Shown one piece after another: positions 1-8,185 of a DNA stretch of 64,000 bases. The stretch spans positions 19,364,303 through 19,428,302 of the forward strand of contig NC_092581.1 in assembly GCF_037975245.1 (NCBI RefSeq). The letters run 5' to 3'. Source of the stretch: Apostichopus japonicus. Taxonomy: Eukaryota > Echinodermata > Holothuroidea > Aspidochirotida > Stichopodidae. Under the pieces are notes generated by a model that had not been told where the DNA came from, searched no databases, and worked only from the letters and a program-made list of their open reading frames with translations. The position numbers and the translations under genes were made by a program. Positions within the stretch are counted from its first letter, which is position 1; every line of letters starts with the position of its first letter.

Positions 1-149
1 AAATACACAAGCAAAACCCATTTTTTACCTAACTTTATCGTACTAATGCCCCTGCTTTATGACAAATGTACTGCACTACTAAAAACAACGACTGTTTTTT
101 GGAGTAAAAATATTGAGAAGATGAGAAACAAGCACAACGACCTTATTAG
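1..149. other. Window start, no feature seen
   Basis: AT-rich sequence with no coding signal; presumably intron upstream of the candidate exon at 150-219. Confidence 0.4.
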
Positions 150-219
150 TTTATGTTCTCTTTCGGTGTGGGTTCATACAAACTGGACGAGGAGCCAGCA
201 TTCTTGTGGCGATTAGCAG
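150..219 (+). CDS. Candidate exon of an RMDN1-like (regulator of microtubule dynamics) protein
   Basis: Plus-strand open stretch after the acceptor CTTATTAG reads ...GSYKLDEEPAFLWRLA, then the donor GCAG|GTACGT, phase 1. It resembles the vertebrate RMDN1 stretch YKHSEDAELLWRLARAS just before its first helical repeat. RMDN proteins are TPR-like proteins linked to microtubules and mitochondria/ER. The match covers about 15 residues only. No convincing following exon was found downstream on the plus strand, so this may be an exon with a long intron running antisense into the MAP7-like gene, a decayed copy, or chance. Confidence 0.33.
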
Positions 220-678
220 GTACGTCCTTCTTCATACTGATCCCATCCAAGGGTTCTGAAATAGCACTCTAATAGTCTCTTTGTGATGTATACAATTTTT
301 GTACTTACAGTAGTACATGAAACAATACGTGCAATGGATACAAAATGGCAGTCGTGAAATTTTCAAATTGAATACTGACTTCTGCTAAGTAGCCTATACT
401 TGCAAACTTTGTCTCTGTTCTCTTGTCACAAAACCTGAGATGCCCGTTGGCATGGCAACAAACTACAACATAACCTATCAGTACGTGCCTCATCCACATG
501 GGGTGGGGGGGGGGGGAGACTTGTTGTATTCCAAAAGAAGGAACGCATTGTCTTCGAGAATCCCTTTGTAGCTGACATTCTAAATGCAAAACCGTCCACG
601 TGTTCGGATTTTCTCTTCATTTTTTAACCTTAAATTGAGAATCTGGCATTTCACGGCAAGACTAGACAGTGCCTACAG

Positions 679-684
679 TTTATT
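679..684 (-). terminator. Candidate poly(A) signal AATAAA
   Basis: Minus-strand AATAAA 64-69 bases beyond the TAA of the candidate terminal exon at 748-852. Another minus-strand AATAAA is at 1028-1033. Either could end the MAP7-like transcript; no cleavage site evidence. Confidence 0.35.
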
Positions 685-747
685 AGCAAGAATAAACCAA
701 TTGCCCTCTAGGTCATTTTAATATCACTGACCTTGATTCCTTTCTGC

Positions 748-852
748 TTAATATTCGCTGATTTGACATATTTTTTTGATGGAAACGGGTGTACAGTCTT
801 TCATGAGAAACTTAGCCTTGGCTGCTTCTCCCTTGCAGTCGCTCATCATCTT
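748..852 (-). CDS. Candidate alternative 3'-terminal coding exon
   Basis: A minus-strand segment after the acceptor CTCATTACAAG encodes KMMSDCKGEAAKAKFLMKDC and TPVSIKKICQISEY then TAA, with AATAAA 64 bases further on (684-679). It starts in phase 0, so splicing from exon 13 (phase 0) would give an isoform lacking the KSP tail. It could instead be a 3' UTR exon reached from the donor at 2204, or belong to another gene. I do not recognise the peptide; the coding-like composition and poly(A) signal are the only support. Confidence 0.3.
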   Translation of the reverse strand, partial: KMMSDCKGEAAKAKFLMKDCTPVSIKKICQISEY

Positions 853-2223
853 CTTGTAATGAGTGATGGTTCGTTATTATCTAATCAAGTGAAGCATGTT
901 CACAAATATGTCAATGAGGGCATCGATATACTTAATCATTCACTATTGTCCTGAGAGCGGTTGCAACCATTTATATCACACACTTTGCATATATTTACTC
1001 TTCTCACAGAGTTTGTGTAAGGATTTGTTTATTTCATGTTTAATAGCCATTAACAGAATAACACCCTGTTTTTAATGTAGTCTAAATCTTTGCATCTGGC
1101 GATAAGAGAAGATAAACCCATCCACATCGATATGCCATGTTTCTGGATCACATACTATACAATGATTGTTTGTGACATGTTTACAACTGGTGTAAACTCT
1201 TAAAACCTTTCCCTAGCAACCACACGGCAGGTGTTTATCCATGCTCGACCGGCTTTTCATGCCCGCAAAGCAATTTTTGGAGCAGAAAGTTGGCTTGCAT
1301 ATAGAGTAACAACTCAGCCACTGGCTACCATTATGGTTACATGTACCTTCCAATAATGATCCTTCACTTTGGCGCAACCCATCCCTCCCTCCACCCCTCC
1401 CCTAAAAAACAGGCTTTCACTCAGGAGGAGCTATCATTGCATCTCCTTTCAACCGTACTTTAAACAGAAAATTTGCAAGTTTAAACCAAAGTTTTCACAG
1501 CATTTTAAACTTTTCTTCATGTAGTAAATGAGCATGTCACATTTTGTGTTCTTGGTTTCACACGGTAAGTTCTTTGCATTTCTGCCACAAACATTGCCGA
1601 CTGGTACAAGCTTCCCCCCAGCAGGATGGTGAAGCTATCTCTGGGCAAAATTCAGTTTGCTCCCACTCAGGAAAGAGGAACTCTACTTCAAAACAGCAAC
1701 TGGAAACAAAACAAATGAACAGATGAAGAATGGTTTTGTAAATGACTGGTAGTTTTGTGGAGGAACATGTCAGCCATAGGGGGGATTACCATGAGAAGTT
1801 CATAATTATCCAGTACCCAGCAATCACCTGCCCTTCTGCCCCCCTTCTGTCCTCTGCTCCTCCACCTTCAGGACACTGCACAACTTTAAATTCAAATAAA
1901 ATTTTAAGGTTCTTCCATTATCCCAAGTTGACCCATCACTGAAATCTGTTGTATCTATCAGCCATTAACAAGAACAAATTTAGTCTGATACAGTCAGTCA
2001 AAAACATCAACATGCAGTTATAGGATACACTGACTCACCAGCAGCTCACAGCTTGACTGCCTGACTTCAAAGCGATGAGTGAATTCCAAAACAATAACAA
2101 CTACCCAGGCTTTCCTTTTGCAAAATGGGAGCCGATTACACCCTTCAGTAATACTTTAGACCCACGGTGCACCATATGGGCAAGGGATGGCACCCAATGC
2201 TTACCTGCTGTGCTCCGGTGAAG
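853..2223 (-). other. Presumed 3' UTR / downstream region of MAP7-like gene
   Basis: No supported coding sequence. If the transcript is unspliced past the stop this is 3' UTR; if the donor at 2204 is used most of it is a terminal intron. A plus-strand segment near 1614-1726 has a fair acceptor (TTCCCCCCAG) and an open frame ending ...LETKQMNR, but I could not connect it to anything. Confidence 0.4.
2203..2205 (-). promoter_or_regulatory. Strong 5' splice site just after the MAP7-like stop
   Basis: AGCACAGCAG|GTAAGCATT on the minus strand; the stop codon ends at 2224. It implies either a spliced 3' UTR or an unused site. With only 19 bases between stop and junction, such a transcript should escape the 50-55 nt rule for nonsense-mediated decay. 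Confidence 0.45.
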
Positions 2224-3312
2224 CTACCAGCTTTCTTCTGCCACCTCGTCCCCATCCGGTGTTACTACCTTGACTTCCACTGCAGGTACCACGCCATCCT
2301 TCTCCCCGATCTGAAAGCCCATATCGGGGACCTTAGTCTTCTCCTCGTCTACGTCGGGAATTACGGGCGTCTCCTCCAGCACAATGGGATCTCCAGAATT
2401 TCCAACCTCGTCATCGACTGCTTCTTCTGCTCTTTCGACTTTCACCTCTACCCGAGGGAACGAATCACCCATCATCGTTATAGAGGCATCTCCTGATCCC
2501 ATAAAGTCTAGACTGTTCCCATTCACGGGTGATCCACCGTTCTCGATGGGACCATTTTCAACCACTCGGATACCATTTGTGGGACCCGCCTCTGTCTGTT
2601 CCTCAGCTTCCGTCGTCAACTCATCGTGGAGCTGCATATCTCCATTGGGCTGCTCATTGTTCTCTGCTGCCTCAATCTCATGGGGAGCAGGCTCATCCTG
2701 GTCTTCTTTATCAATCACAGGTTCATTTTCTGCCTCTTCCAGTAACTTGCTCTCTGCCTCATCAGGTGACTTGCTCTCTACATCATCTGGTGACTTGCTC
2801 TCACCATCATCAGGTGACATGCTCTCTGCACCATCAGGTGACTGGCTCTCTACATCATCAGGTGACTTGCTCTCTGCCTCATCAGGTGATTTGCTCTCAC
2901 CATCATCAGGTGACTTGATCTCTGCACCATCGGGTGACTGGCTCTCTACATGATCGGGTGACTGGCTCTCACCATCATCAGGTGACTTGCTCTCTGCCTC
3001 ATTAGGTGATTTGCTCTCCCCATCATCAGGTGTCTTGCTCTCTGCTTCATCAGGTGACTTGCTCTCTGCCTCATCAGGTGATTTGCTCTCACCATCATCA
3101 GGTGACTTGATCTCATCATCATCAGGTGACTTGCTCGCTCCATCATCAGGTGACTTACTCTCTGCCTCTTCTGTGGTTTCCACTTCGCTCTTCTCCTTGA
3201 GGTCAGTCTCGCTGTTAGACTCAGATTCATTGAGGTGAGGAAATGATTCAGTAGGACTGGTACTATTTTCTTCCGGTGTGCTGGAGCCATCCCCATCCGA
3301 CTTATTGTCCTT
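2224..3312 (-). CDS. MAP7-like exon 14 (acidic tail with SKSPDDGE octapeptide repeats, stop)
   Basis: 1,089 bases including TAG, acceptor CTCTTCTTACAG, phase 0. Starts KDNKSDGDGSSTPEENSTSP, then about 144 residues (protein positions ~810-953) made of 18 eight-residue units: S(K/Q/M)SPD(D/E)(G/A/V)E, with unit 6 carrying TP, unit 7 SPN and unit 18 degenerate (SKLLEEAE). The remaining ~167 residues are acidic, with blocks such as ENGGSPVNGNSLDFMGSGD and PRVEVKVERAEE, ending PDGDEVAEESW. Seventeen units keep Ser/Thr-Pro, so the tail could be heavily phosphorylated (inference). Vertebrate MAP7 has a shorter acidic C-terminus without such repeats. A consensus donor CAG|GTAAGC lies 19 nt past the stop. 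Confidence 0.92.
   Translation of the reverse strand, partial: KDNKSDGDGSSTPEENSTSPTESFPHLNESESNSETDLKEKSEVETTEEAESKSPDDGASKSPDDDEIKSPDDGESKSPDEAESKSPDEAESKTPDDGESKSPNEAESKSPDDGESQSPDHVESQSPDGAEIKSPDDGESKSPDEAESKSPDDVESQSPDGAESMSPDDGESKSPDDVESKSPDEAESKLLEEAENEPVIDKEDQDEPAPHEIEAAENNEQPNGDMQLHDELTTEAEEQTEAGPTNGIRVVENGPIENGGSPVNGNSLDFMGSGDASITMMGDSFPRVEVKVERAEEAVDDEVGNSGDPIVLEETPVIPDVDEEKTKVPDMGFQIGEKDGVVPAVEVKVVTPDGDEVAEESW
2740..3171 (-). repeat. 24-bp coding minisatellite (18 octapeptide units)
   Basis: Tandem 24-bp units within exon 14, visible on the plus strand as recurring CATCAGGTGACTTGCTCTC. The unit length is a multiple of three, so copy changes keep the frame. Variation is mainly at the residues flanking the SPD core, with alternating DDGE and DEAE types implying higher-order (16-residue) duplication. 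Confidence 0.93.
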
Positions 3313-4680
3313 CTGTAAGAAGAGAAAGAGACTAACATTAGCCTCTACTTGTACTCAAGTCACAATGCCCCGAGTCTCTTAAAAACCTACTAAAATTGTT
3401 GTTGTTTCACAAAAAGTTGTCATTTTAGCGACAGAACAAATACACACTCCAACTCCCAGTAAACTTGGTTTTGGGGCTTAAAACTTGCTGTGCTCTAATT
3501 TTTGTGGAGTAGATGAAGGTTCTGACAGCCTACAGGTTATTAAAATTCATAATAGTATTTCTATGGAAACCAAAGGAGCTGTTGCTGTCGTTACAGCTTA
3601 AATTAGGTTACATTTATCCGTCATAGTTCATTACTTAAGACAAAAAGGGAATCTGCAGGATTATAACCACATATTTCTGTGAGATTCCCTGTTGCAAATA
3701 GTAATTTAAATTGAGACGAGTACATGCTCAAGTTTTCAGACAAATTAGGAATACTGAACACGTTCCTGGTCTTCTATAACACTATACAGTTACAAATATT
3801 TCATAACAGCTGCCATTGCATTAGTGAACTTGCATCAAGTTAAATTGCCAGGCTGAAGTTCTTTTCCAATGCCCAATCTCAGTCAGGGTCAACTGTGTAA
3901 AGTGAACAGTTCCTTCGCACGAAGTTCCATTTGCGTAGACCTTACTTTTCTGATAGGAACACCTTGCGCTGTACACCGGTGACTATTACGTTGGCCAATT
4001 AGGATGCGCTGCTCGCTACTGAGTACACATGGAGACCTAGGACCATTTATTGAATTGCTAATCTAGTCGAGAGCAAGCAATGTCTACACAGGGATACAGT
4101 TGTTTTTGTCAAATATCGGTATCGGCCAACATCTTTAGATGAACACCGTGTTCCACGGAATTACTGACACGATTAAACCATTTTGTGGCAGACAGAGAAC
4201 AGAGATGTAAATGAACAATGGAACACTAATCGGAAGATTATGAAAAAGCTTGTAAAAAGCAAAGAAATCTTAGGCGAGAGTGGGATAGCCGCCTCGGGAT
4301 TACAATCTGGGAAAGGCTTGGAATTTATTTCATTTACAACTTGGTGAAAAACCTGTTTTGACAGGATTGTCCTTGCGATATATACTGAGCAAGGTTGAAC
4401 ATGTTAGTGGAGGTGTGAGGGTCGATTAAGGACTAAGCTATAACACTTATAAAAAAATTACGTCGTTCCTATTTATTCCATACCATGAATAATCAAGTTT
4501 GCTTTGCTAGATTGTTTCACCGATCAAAAAAAAAATAATGGTAAAGAATCCAAACTTGTAGTTCATTCTCCTTCTAATTGATCAACAATTGTTTGATGTT
4601 CATACGGCCAAATAAAGGAGGGGTTTCTGCCCAAAAAATAAGCAAATCAGGAGTAGCAAAATCAAAACAAGCAAACTAAC
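3313..4680 (-). other. Intron 13, no additional feature
   Basis: 1.37 kb between exons 13 and 14. AT-rich, without open frames, tandem repeats or transposon termini that I can see. Confidence 0.6.
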
Positions 4681-4734
4681 CTGTCCAGCAGCCTGGGCTC
4701 CCTTTCGAGCACGTTTCATGATTTCATCGACCCT
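4681..4734 (-). CDS. MAP7-like exon 13 (RVDEIMKRARK signature)
   Basis: 54 bases (18 codons), acceptor ACCTCCTCAG, donor GACAG|GTTAGT, phase 0 at both ends. Encodes RVDEIMKRARKGAQAAGQ. After the RR at the end of exon 12 this reproduces the vertebrate MAP7 sequence KKRLEEIMKRTRR, one of the clearest diagnostic motifs in the window. Frame-neutral cassette. Confidence 0.93.
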
Positions 4735-5169
4735 CTGAGGAGGTAAAAATAAGAGTAATCGCTTAAAGCCCCAAGACGGGATGGGATTGAATTACAGAGG
4801 ATTTCTTGGTGTGATTATCCACTTAATACTATCAATCTATTTCAGATATGTCTTGCATGTCATTATCAAGTTTAATGAAGCTGTTTTTCAATAATCTCCA
4901 ATATTTTACCCACACTCTCCAATTTTTTAACCAGTAATGGAAACTTTTTTTTTGAATACGATTGCAACAGATCAAACTAAGATATCCACTAATTCACTCA
5001 ATTTTCACTAATAATTCTTTTTTTCACTATTTTCTCATTACTCACATTTGCAATATAATTTCTCATTGGATATAAGAGTTTCTTAGCAAAAGCTAAAGTG
5101 TCCTGTGTTGTAAATAGGTTGAAGGCACTGAACCAATCTTTAGATTCAAGACAAGATTCTTCTCTAAGC

Positions 5170-5490
5170 ATTAAATTCATGACGCTTACCTACAAATAAA
5201 CTCACGTTTCTTACCCACAAATAAACTCACGTTTCTTACCTAAATATAAACTCATGACTCTTACTTCAAATAAACTTATTTTGTCATTTAAAATGTCATT
5301 TAGCCTTTAAAGAAGATCCTGCTAGGATCGAAACGTCAGGCCAACTTACTTTTACACATTCTCTTACACAGGCTCTCTAGTGGATTAGAAGTTTGCTAAC
5401 AGTTTTATTTTTTTTTTATTCAAATAAACTTATGATTTTTATTTCAAATAAACTCACGTTTCTTCTCTGGAAATAAACTCTAAATTCTTA
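5170..5490 (-). repeat. ~25-bp intronic repeats carrying splice donor copies (split array)
   Basis: Directly downstream of exon 12 the minus strand has units of the form GTAAGAAACGTGAGTTTATT. The real donor begins GTAAGAATTTAGAGTTTATT; four further GTAAG-containing units lie at 5280-5170 (GTAAGAGTCATGAG, two GTAAGAAACGTGAG, GTAAGCGTCATGAA), plus donor-less AAACGTGAGTTTATTT and CATAAGTTTATTT units at 5470-5425. Foreign sequence at about 5290-5420 separates the two halves. Confidence 0.75.
5300..5420 (+). mobile_element. Short insert with GATCGAAACGTC hairpin motif (Penelope-like/ribozyme-type relic)
   Basis: Contains a perfect hairpin GATCCT-GCT-AGGATC (5315-5329) followed by GAAACGTC. This layout recalls the stem II plus GAAAC part of hammerhead ribozymes found in Penelope-like and other retroelements, but the upstream core (AAAGAA instead of CTGATGA) is degenerate. 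It ends in a T-rich run near 5410. It interrupts the donor-bearing array. Confidence 0.28.
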
Positions 5491-5491
5491 C

Positions 5492-5596
5492 CCTCCTCCT
5501 TGCATCCCGTTCTTCTTCTTCTTGCTTATGTTTCGCAGCAAGTTCAGTCTCTTTACGAATGATCTCTTCCGCCCTCCTCTGTTCTTCTTCCACTTT
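5492..5596 (-). CDS. MAP7-like exon 12 (coiled coil, end)
   Basis: 105 bases (35 codons), acceptor TATGATAG, donor AGG|GTAAGA, phase 0 at both ends. Encodes KVEEEQRRAEEIIRKETELA then AKHKQEEEERDARRR. Frame-neutral if skipped. The donor is immediately followed by TTTAGAGTTTATTT, and related GTAAGA-containing units recur downstream (5170-5280). Confidence 0.91.
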
Positions 5597-6124
5597 CTAT
5601 CATAACCAGAGTAAAAGCACATATTACAATCACACGTATACCGAAGTGACCTAGAGAAGCTATGCTGCTTACTCTCAATACACAATATCTTGGATAAACT
5701 GTTTGTCTTGACAGATTCAATGGTGACCAGGGCTTGACAATAGACACTCCAGTCCTTTTGCAGCAGAACAAGTTCAAGAACATGGCTATTAGTAGCACTG
5801 GATAAATTGAAAACTCAGGATCGGTCTGTGACTTAAAGTAGGGCTATATTGTTTCAAGAGTCATGAGTCTGTACATCTAGGGATGGTGGAGCTGTTAAAG
5901 TGTCCTACCCAGGGCTATTAGGTTCCTGGTTACAAGACCAATCAGGAATAAGATCTATCATGATATATTCAAGAACTGCAGCTATGCAGTGTTATTGAGC
6001 AGTGTGTTTGGCAGATTTGGTACTTTCCGGTTTGTGAATATGGAAAATGGATTTTGGTTCGGTTCGGTTCTTTCATTGGTTTGGAATAACTTTGTTCACC
6101 ATTGCTGCACTACAGTGATGATGA

Positions 6125-6262
6125 ATGGGGGTGGTGCTTTCACCATCCTCAGGATTTGAGGAAGCGATCAGATGCAGAGGTAAGCTCTCTTCTGTTGGAC
6201 GGGGGACATTAAATGGCGTTCCCGAGAGCAGGAATGGGTGTTACACTTACAGACCTGCCTTG
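6125..6262 (+). mobile_element. Possible SINE fragment in intron 11
   Basis: Segment with a more GC-rich, CpG-containing composition (GGGGGACATTAAATGGCG, CCCGAGAGCAGGAATGGG, GTTACACTTACAGACC) than the surrounding intron; style resembles the 3' bodies of dispersed metazoan SINEs. No box A/B or target duplication seen. Confidence 0.22.
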
Positions 6263-6417
6263 TAGTTCTGAACATTGAAAAGAGAAGGTGTTTATCCACA
6301 ATCATCACATCAATAGGATTTCAAATAAGTTTCTCTTGGCTTTCTAACCTTGGGGAAGTACTAAACTAAAATCCTACCCCCACCCCCATCCCCATCCCCA
6401 CCCCACTCAGTACTTAC

Positions 6418-6598
6418 CTCTCTCTCTTCTCTCTCCCGCTTCTCTTGCTCATCCGCCATCTTCTTCTGTTGGTCTTCTATTGCCTTCTTCATCCGTTCCT
6501 CTTCCAGCTTCCTGTGTTCCTCTGCTAGTCTCCTGGCTTCCTCCTCTTCTCTCAATCTCTCCTCCTCTTCCCTACGTTTCCTCTCTTCTTCTTCTCTC
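6418..6598 (-). CDS. MAP7-like exon 11 (Arg/Glu coiled coil)
   Basis: 181 bases, acceptor TGATGCAG, donor GAGAG|GTAAGT, phase 2 in and 0 out. Encodes 60 residues of near-pure charged helix, REEEERKRREEEERLREEEE then ARRLAEEHRKLEEERMKKAI and EDQQKKMADEQEKREREERE. This is the central part of the MAP7 C-terminal coil that in the family contacts the kinesin-1 stalk. The purine-rich coding strand (GAG/GAA) could also act as exonic splice enhancer sequence. Confidence 0.93.
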
Positions 6599-6830
6599 CT
6601 GCATCATACGAGATGAGAGATTAAAAGTCTTAAACATGTTTATCTCTTCTTAAGTCACATCAATAAAACTACCTAAGCCCTTGTGAGTTGGCTTCATTAG
6701 AGTTTTTTTTTACAGGCCTGATCACAGGTTTATATAAGGAATAATCATATCTCTTTAGTGACACTCATGCAGGTAAATGATGATTCCATGAATATATTTT
6801 CATATTGCGCTATAAAGAGGAATGACTTAC

Positions 6831-6972
6831 TTTAGCTGCACCTGCTTTTCCTTCTCAAGCTCTGCTTCTCTCTCTGCCTTCTCCCTTGCTTCTCGCCTCC
6901 TCTCGGCCAATGCCTGCTTGGCCCTGTCTTCCTCACTCATCTCACTCTGTGGGCTTGTTTCACCACTAGAAT
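6831..6972 (-). CDS. MAP7-like exon 10 (start of C-terminal coiled coil)
   Basis: 142 bases, acceptor GTCTATAG, donor CTAAA|GTAAGT, phase 1 in and 2 out. Encodes (D)SSGETSPQSEMSEEDRAKQ then ALAERRREAREKAEREAELEK and EKQVQLK. It resembles the vertebrate MAP7 start DPEEATRLLAEKRRLAREQR, which opens the kinesin-binding coil. Confidence 0.92.
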
Positions 6973-7494
6973 CTATAGACCATGACACAATGGAAAGAAA
7001 CCAATTGAACAGTGGTGTCTGCAAGGGGAAGGAGGTTTGGGGGGGGGAGGATGAGACAACCCCTCAAGGCCAAGATCGCCCTTCCATTACCATTTTGCGC
7101 CCCTACCTACATCCTCAGAGGGAATCTAGAAGTTTGCCCCCTTTCCCGTCCACTTTTGTAATCCTGTGCATGTTACTGAACTGAAATATTCCAAAGTCTC
7201 CATTTTTTCTGTTAGATTTGTTCCCAGTTTCACCTGCCAAGGGTGAAAATGCTGTGGCAGTGGAACCAATTTGAGATAAGCTTTGCCTTACTGGTGTGAA
7301 GAGGGGAGCTGTTTGTTCGACCCTTGGAGAGCAGGATACACATTATCTCTGCTAAAACTACCTGTATCCTCTCCATGCATTATGTGTGACTCTTGGAAAG
7401 ATCTCAAAATGAGTAACACAGACTGTCTTTCCTGTTACAGAGTGAAATATAAAGTGAAAGTTTGGTCACAGTAACCAGTAAAAGCATCTCTTAC

Positions 7495-8185
7495 CTTTAT
7501 CCGAGGTCTTGGTCTGATCCTTGGATGGTTTAGCAGTTTTGGGGGATGCTTTACCGGTCTCCTTTGGTGCAGTTTTACCATTTTCCTTTCGTGGCGGTTT
7601 CTCACCTTCCTTGACCAACTTCTTGGGCGTCTCTGGTCGAGGTGATTCTTTCGGCTTACTAGCTTCTTTCGGTTTAATAACTTCCTTCGGTTTACTTACT
7701 TCCTTCGGTTTACTTACTTCCTTCGGTTTACTAGGTTCTTTTGCTTTGCCGACCTCTTTCGCATTTGCTTCTTTCGAAGGTTTGGAGACATCCCTTGTCG
7801 CTGCTGGTTTACTACTCTCCTTGGCATGCTCCTGCTTTGTCTTCTCTTTCCTAGCGTTGGTCTTTGCGAATTTACCCGGCGTCGTAGCTTTGGGAGGCTG
7901 ATCTTTCTTGACACCCGACGTTGCTGGGGTCAACGATTTCTTGATCGGGGGTGGACCACTAGGTGAAGCTTTACTCCTAGTTGTGTCAGCGGATTTCTTG
8001 ACATCTAGCGACCTCGCAGTGCGAGGCCGTGTCGGCGTCTGTACAGTTTGTTTATGTTCACCTGACGCTGACGAGGGGGGAGAGGGAGTGGAAGGGGATT
8101 TGACGCCAGGGGAAGAAACATTCAGCCTCGGAGTTCTCTTACCCGGGGATGGTGTCCTGCCAGGGAGGCGGGGAGACTGTGATCT
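7495..8185 (-). CDS. MAP7-like exon 9 (Lys/Pro/Ser-rich basic region with SKPKEV repeats)
   Basis: 691 bases, acceptor ACCCCTTCAG, donor AAAG|GTAAGA, phase 0 in and 1 out. Starts RSQSPRLPGRTPSPGKRTPR and continues with many SP/TP motifs in a Pro-rich basic region. A short tandem stretch reads SKPKEVSKPKEVSKPKEV, with variants IKPKEA and SKPKES, then a Lys-rich tail ending KTSDK. The MAP7 family has a Pro-rich linker between its coils; the strongly basic composition suggests extra microtubule or anionic contacts (inference). No folded domain is visible. Confidence 0.93.

Noticed and set aside
2384-2953. Plus-strand Ser-rich frame (SSGDLLSAS repeats)
   Set aside because: Complement of the exon 14 repeats; the minus frame has splice sites in phase with twelve other exons and fits the MAP7 acidic tail.
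5186-5280. CRISPR-like short repeats
   Set aside because: Units are contiguous minisatellite copies without unique spacers in a eukaryotic intron.
7521-7901. Plus-strand frame with SFGLL repeats
   Set aside because: Shadow of the SKPKEV repeats of exon 9.
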